From: Zeugodacus cucurbitae
Taxonomy: Eukaryota > Arthropoda > Insecta > Diptera > Tephritidae
NCBI RefSeq assembly: GCF_028554725.1
Contig: NC_071668.1
Span: 7,237,001-7,301,000, forward strand
DNA: 64,000 bases
Direction: 5' to 3'
Below are positions 61,376 through 64,000 of this stretch, piece by piece (the first letter of the stretch is position 1; each line of letters opens with the position of its first letter). The position numbers and the translations under genes were made by a program. The notes under the pieces were generated by a model. That model was given only the letters and a program-made list of their open reading frames with translations, did not search any database and was not told the DNA's origin.

Positions 61376-64000
61376 TTTTCTTATTTTTTAAGTCTTCAAA
61401 TAAATGTATTCAAAGTTACAACCCTAAAATATAATTTATAGTCATTTAGCAGCCCATTGAAAATCGTCAAAATTTGAAATCGAGAATGGGGGTCCCCTTA
61501 AATGAAAAAAATAATCTAAATCGTGAGAGAAATTCGGCAAAAATTTTGGGCGAAGGATATTTGATATTTTGATTTGATATCAGAGGCCATTTTCTATGTA
61601 AGAATGTCACAAACCGAATCAAACAATAAGTAACGTACTAGGCTACTAGCCATGCCGCAGCTTTCATATCTATTACTGTAAATGACCATATATGGTATAA
61701 GACCATATACAGCATTAATAACTCAAAGATTTCTTCAGAAATTATATACAAATGCATTTTTATATTATTCATGCTGCCCATGCAAATAAACCTACACAGT
61801 CCATCAACTAATTAATCATAGCGCAAATTAAAATAAAAATATGAAAAATTTTGTCATATTCAACCGAATGCACTTACCTTTGGCGTCACTGCGCTGTGAG
61901 TATTGTGAGTACCTTCACGTTGCACTTTTGGGTCATTGAGCAGATATCTGATTACATGCATCTAATTATAGCGCATCATTCATGTGGCAAAACGAGCGAA
62001 CACATCACCTCCAAAAGGCACAAAAACAAAACACACACGCAGAGAAACACTGAAAAAGACAAAAAAGTGATGATTGAATTAGAGAGAAAAACGCAAATAA
62101 AAAGCTGTAAATATCTATGAAAAACATAATATTTATTTGTGTGTATGACATCATTTGATATTTCATATTGCAATTTTTTTTAAATTCATATGTGTATATG
62201 AAATATGTGGGTTTCAGCGCAACACCGTGAAGTATGTCAAAAGAGTGAGGCGAAACAGCAGCAGCTCCGGCAGCGGCGCATGAAATCAATTTCAACTGCC
62301 TCTAACGATAATTTTGCGCTGCTTTATCAATGAAAATTATGCACATAAAAATTTACCAAAATTGTGTGGGCAGCATAAAAAATTACCACAACAACAACAA
62401 TAAGAAAATTTGAAACAACAACAACATTAGCGCTGCGAAATAGCTTACAACAATTCGTAAGCACAATAACTGTTAAATGCTAGAGAAAGCACTAAGCGTT
62501 CATAAGCGTTTAGCTCCAACTTCACCGCTCATTCAATCGCGCTAACAACGGTTAATCATAGCGTCATAAAGCAGTAAGCATCCAAATTGTCTGGCGTGGC
62601 TGTGTTGTGTCTGTGGATGAATGAATGAATGTGTGAATCAAGGTTCTTATGAAGTCATTAGGTGGTAAGTAACTGTTCCGCTAAACACAGCAGGCAGCTT
62701 GACGCGGACTTTGGCGGTCAAACGGTGAGACAAGAGTGTGTAGTCGTAAATTACTCTTTTTCGGCATTCGATAGCCTGCGGCACGTTAACCCATTTTTTG
62801 TTGTCGCTTTGTTGTATGTTGTACGGTGTACATAAGTTGCAAATTTAATTCAATTACCGGCAACATCAGTGGAACTTTGGTGTATTGTAATGTGAAGCGT
62901 GTTGAAAGTCTTAATGAGCTCAAAATGCTGAGATAAATGGAGGTAAATGTTGGAAGAGATGGTATACCCTCTTCGACAAAGAACAAGTACATTAACGGTA
63001 GTTCTAATTGAAAGATTTGAGGTAAGTCCAGAGAAGGGTTTCTAACTAACATGTAGGTTTCTCAATCTATAACGTTGTGAACCACAAAATCTTCAGAACT
63101 TTTCCGCGGAAGACTTCATGTTCTCTTTCGACCTAGATCACTGGATTGGTGCTTAGAGATAGATCGGCACTCTAGACATATTTCAGTATATATGATATGA
63201 CTTAATGGAGAAGGCCTAGATTATTAGAATTATCTGATGAAAACGAAAAAGTATTACCGACAGAATTATGGATCCAATTTTTTTGAAACAGTATGCTTCT
63301 CTGATTAAATTATCTCACATGAAGTTTTGTGGAAATACCAGCACCTCACTGAACTTGATCCAAAGAAACCGTACTTTAGAGGGTTGTATATGAAGGATAG
63401 GAACAATACTGGGCTGATCCATACTTATACGAACTTAAAGATAAAGTTATCGAGGGTATTCGTTTTAAAATCGGAAAGTCACATCCGTGAGATCGGCATG
63501 AAAAATAGCTTAATCAGGGATGCTTCACATGTAGGATAGGACGGAAACTGTTACATTATTCCACAAGATCTTAGAAAATTCCAGAGGACCCATTTGTTGG
63601 AACTCATAATCAATCAACATACAACAACAACAATAACTCGAAATGGACAAGTCAATCAAAGTCAAAACGAAAGCTGAAATAAGCGTCAAAGCTTCAGAGA
63701 AGAAAAACGAAGACACAAACAGGGTTCAAAATAATTGAAACAGTTAGGGGAGTTACTGGAAGACCCTAGCATTTAAAATTCCGACGCGGTTAACGTGCAA
63801 ACACCTTACAAAAGAAACAACAATATAGAAAGGTTAACTAAAAGTGTAAGAACTCTACAACAACAACAACAAAAGCAGCAAACACTTAAAGCCAACAATC
63901 TAGTACAAACAGTTGTTAGACACGCCAATGGCTTGATTGCCATTGAAAAACATTGTGTGTCGAATAAAAAGAAACACTAAACAACAACAATAGCAACAAT
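61376..64000. other. No gene recognised
   Basis: AT-rich with CAA runs near 62390-62420 and 63860-63880. The plus frame 63795-63980 is Gln-rich from repeat composition. Confidence 0.65.

Overview
This is a gene-poor, AT-rich, repeat-laden stretch of an insect nuclear genome. The evidence points to a higher fly (Diptera, Schizophora), most likely a tephritid fruit fly. Reasons are short GT-AG introns of 68-86 bp in the one clear gene, many CAA/CAG-type simple repeats, a mariner relative of the DD41D (rosa-like) type first reported from tephritids, and a dispersed 1.2 kb repeat in six copies. The genus is an inference; no sequence search was possible. There are no bacterial genes, operons, CRISPR arrays, rRNAs or tRNAs that I can see.

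The only confidently identified host gene is a complete five-exon trypsin-like serine protease on the minus strand (start 34631, stop 32537). Its exon joins are phase-consistent, it encodes 296 residues, and it carries a signal peptide, an IVGG activation site and an intact His-Asp-Ser triad. Everything else with clear coding similarity is mobile: a 5'-truncated RTE-type LINE with an open 874-codon reading frame (15331-17955), a decayed relative (39098-39851) plus two short 3' tails (25988-26028 and 44165-44210), two decayed RNase H-bearing LINE fragments in opposite orientation (46630-47150 and 52270-52800), and an internally deleted mariner (54818-55745).

The most striking non-gene feature is the dispersed repeat at 3869-4958, 18761-19930, 40101-41078 and 49159-50377 (plus) and 54466-56260 and 60202-61375 (minus). 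Near-complete copies have a short palindrome near the 5' end, a long stem-loop at the 3' end and four degenerate internal modules. The mariner sits in one of these copies with TA duplications, and another copy shows the unoccupied site.

Other repeats include a 717 bp Tc1-like element with matched ends and TA duplications (22457-23173), a related pair of short inverted-repeat elements (5014-5412, 36494-36984), a 726 bp inverted-repeat element (26181-26906) with a relative near 59.8 kb, a perfect 115 bp tandem duplication (31957-32186), a 7-bp minisatellite (44214-44590), and degenerate arrays built on GTAAT, TGATGTGATCT and AAAGCTT words. GC-richer patches near 10.1-10.9, 13.9-14.2 and 27.6-31 kb look regulatory or exonic but cannot be assigned. 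A few exon-like pieces, including a spliceable cysteine-rich 72-residue frame at 23429-23733, are reported as tentative. I did not find convincing evidence of a new multi-gene system; the dispersed modular repeat is the best candidate for something undescribed.
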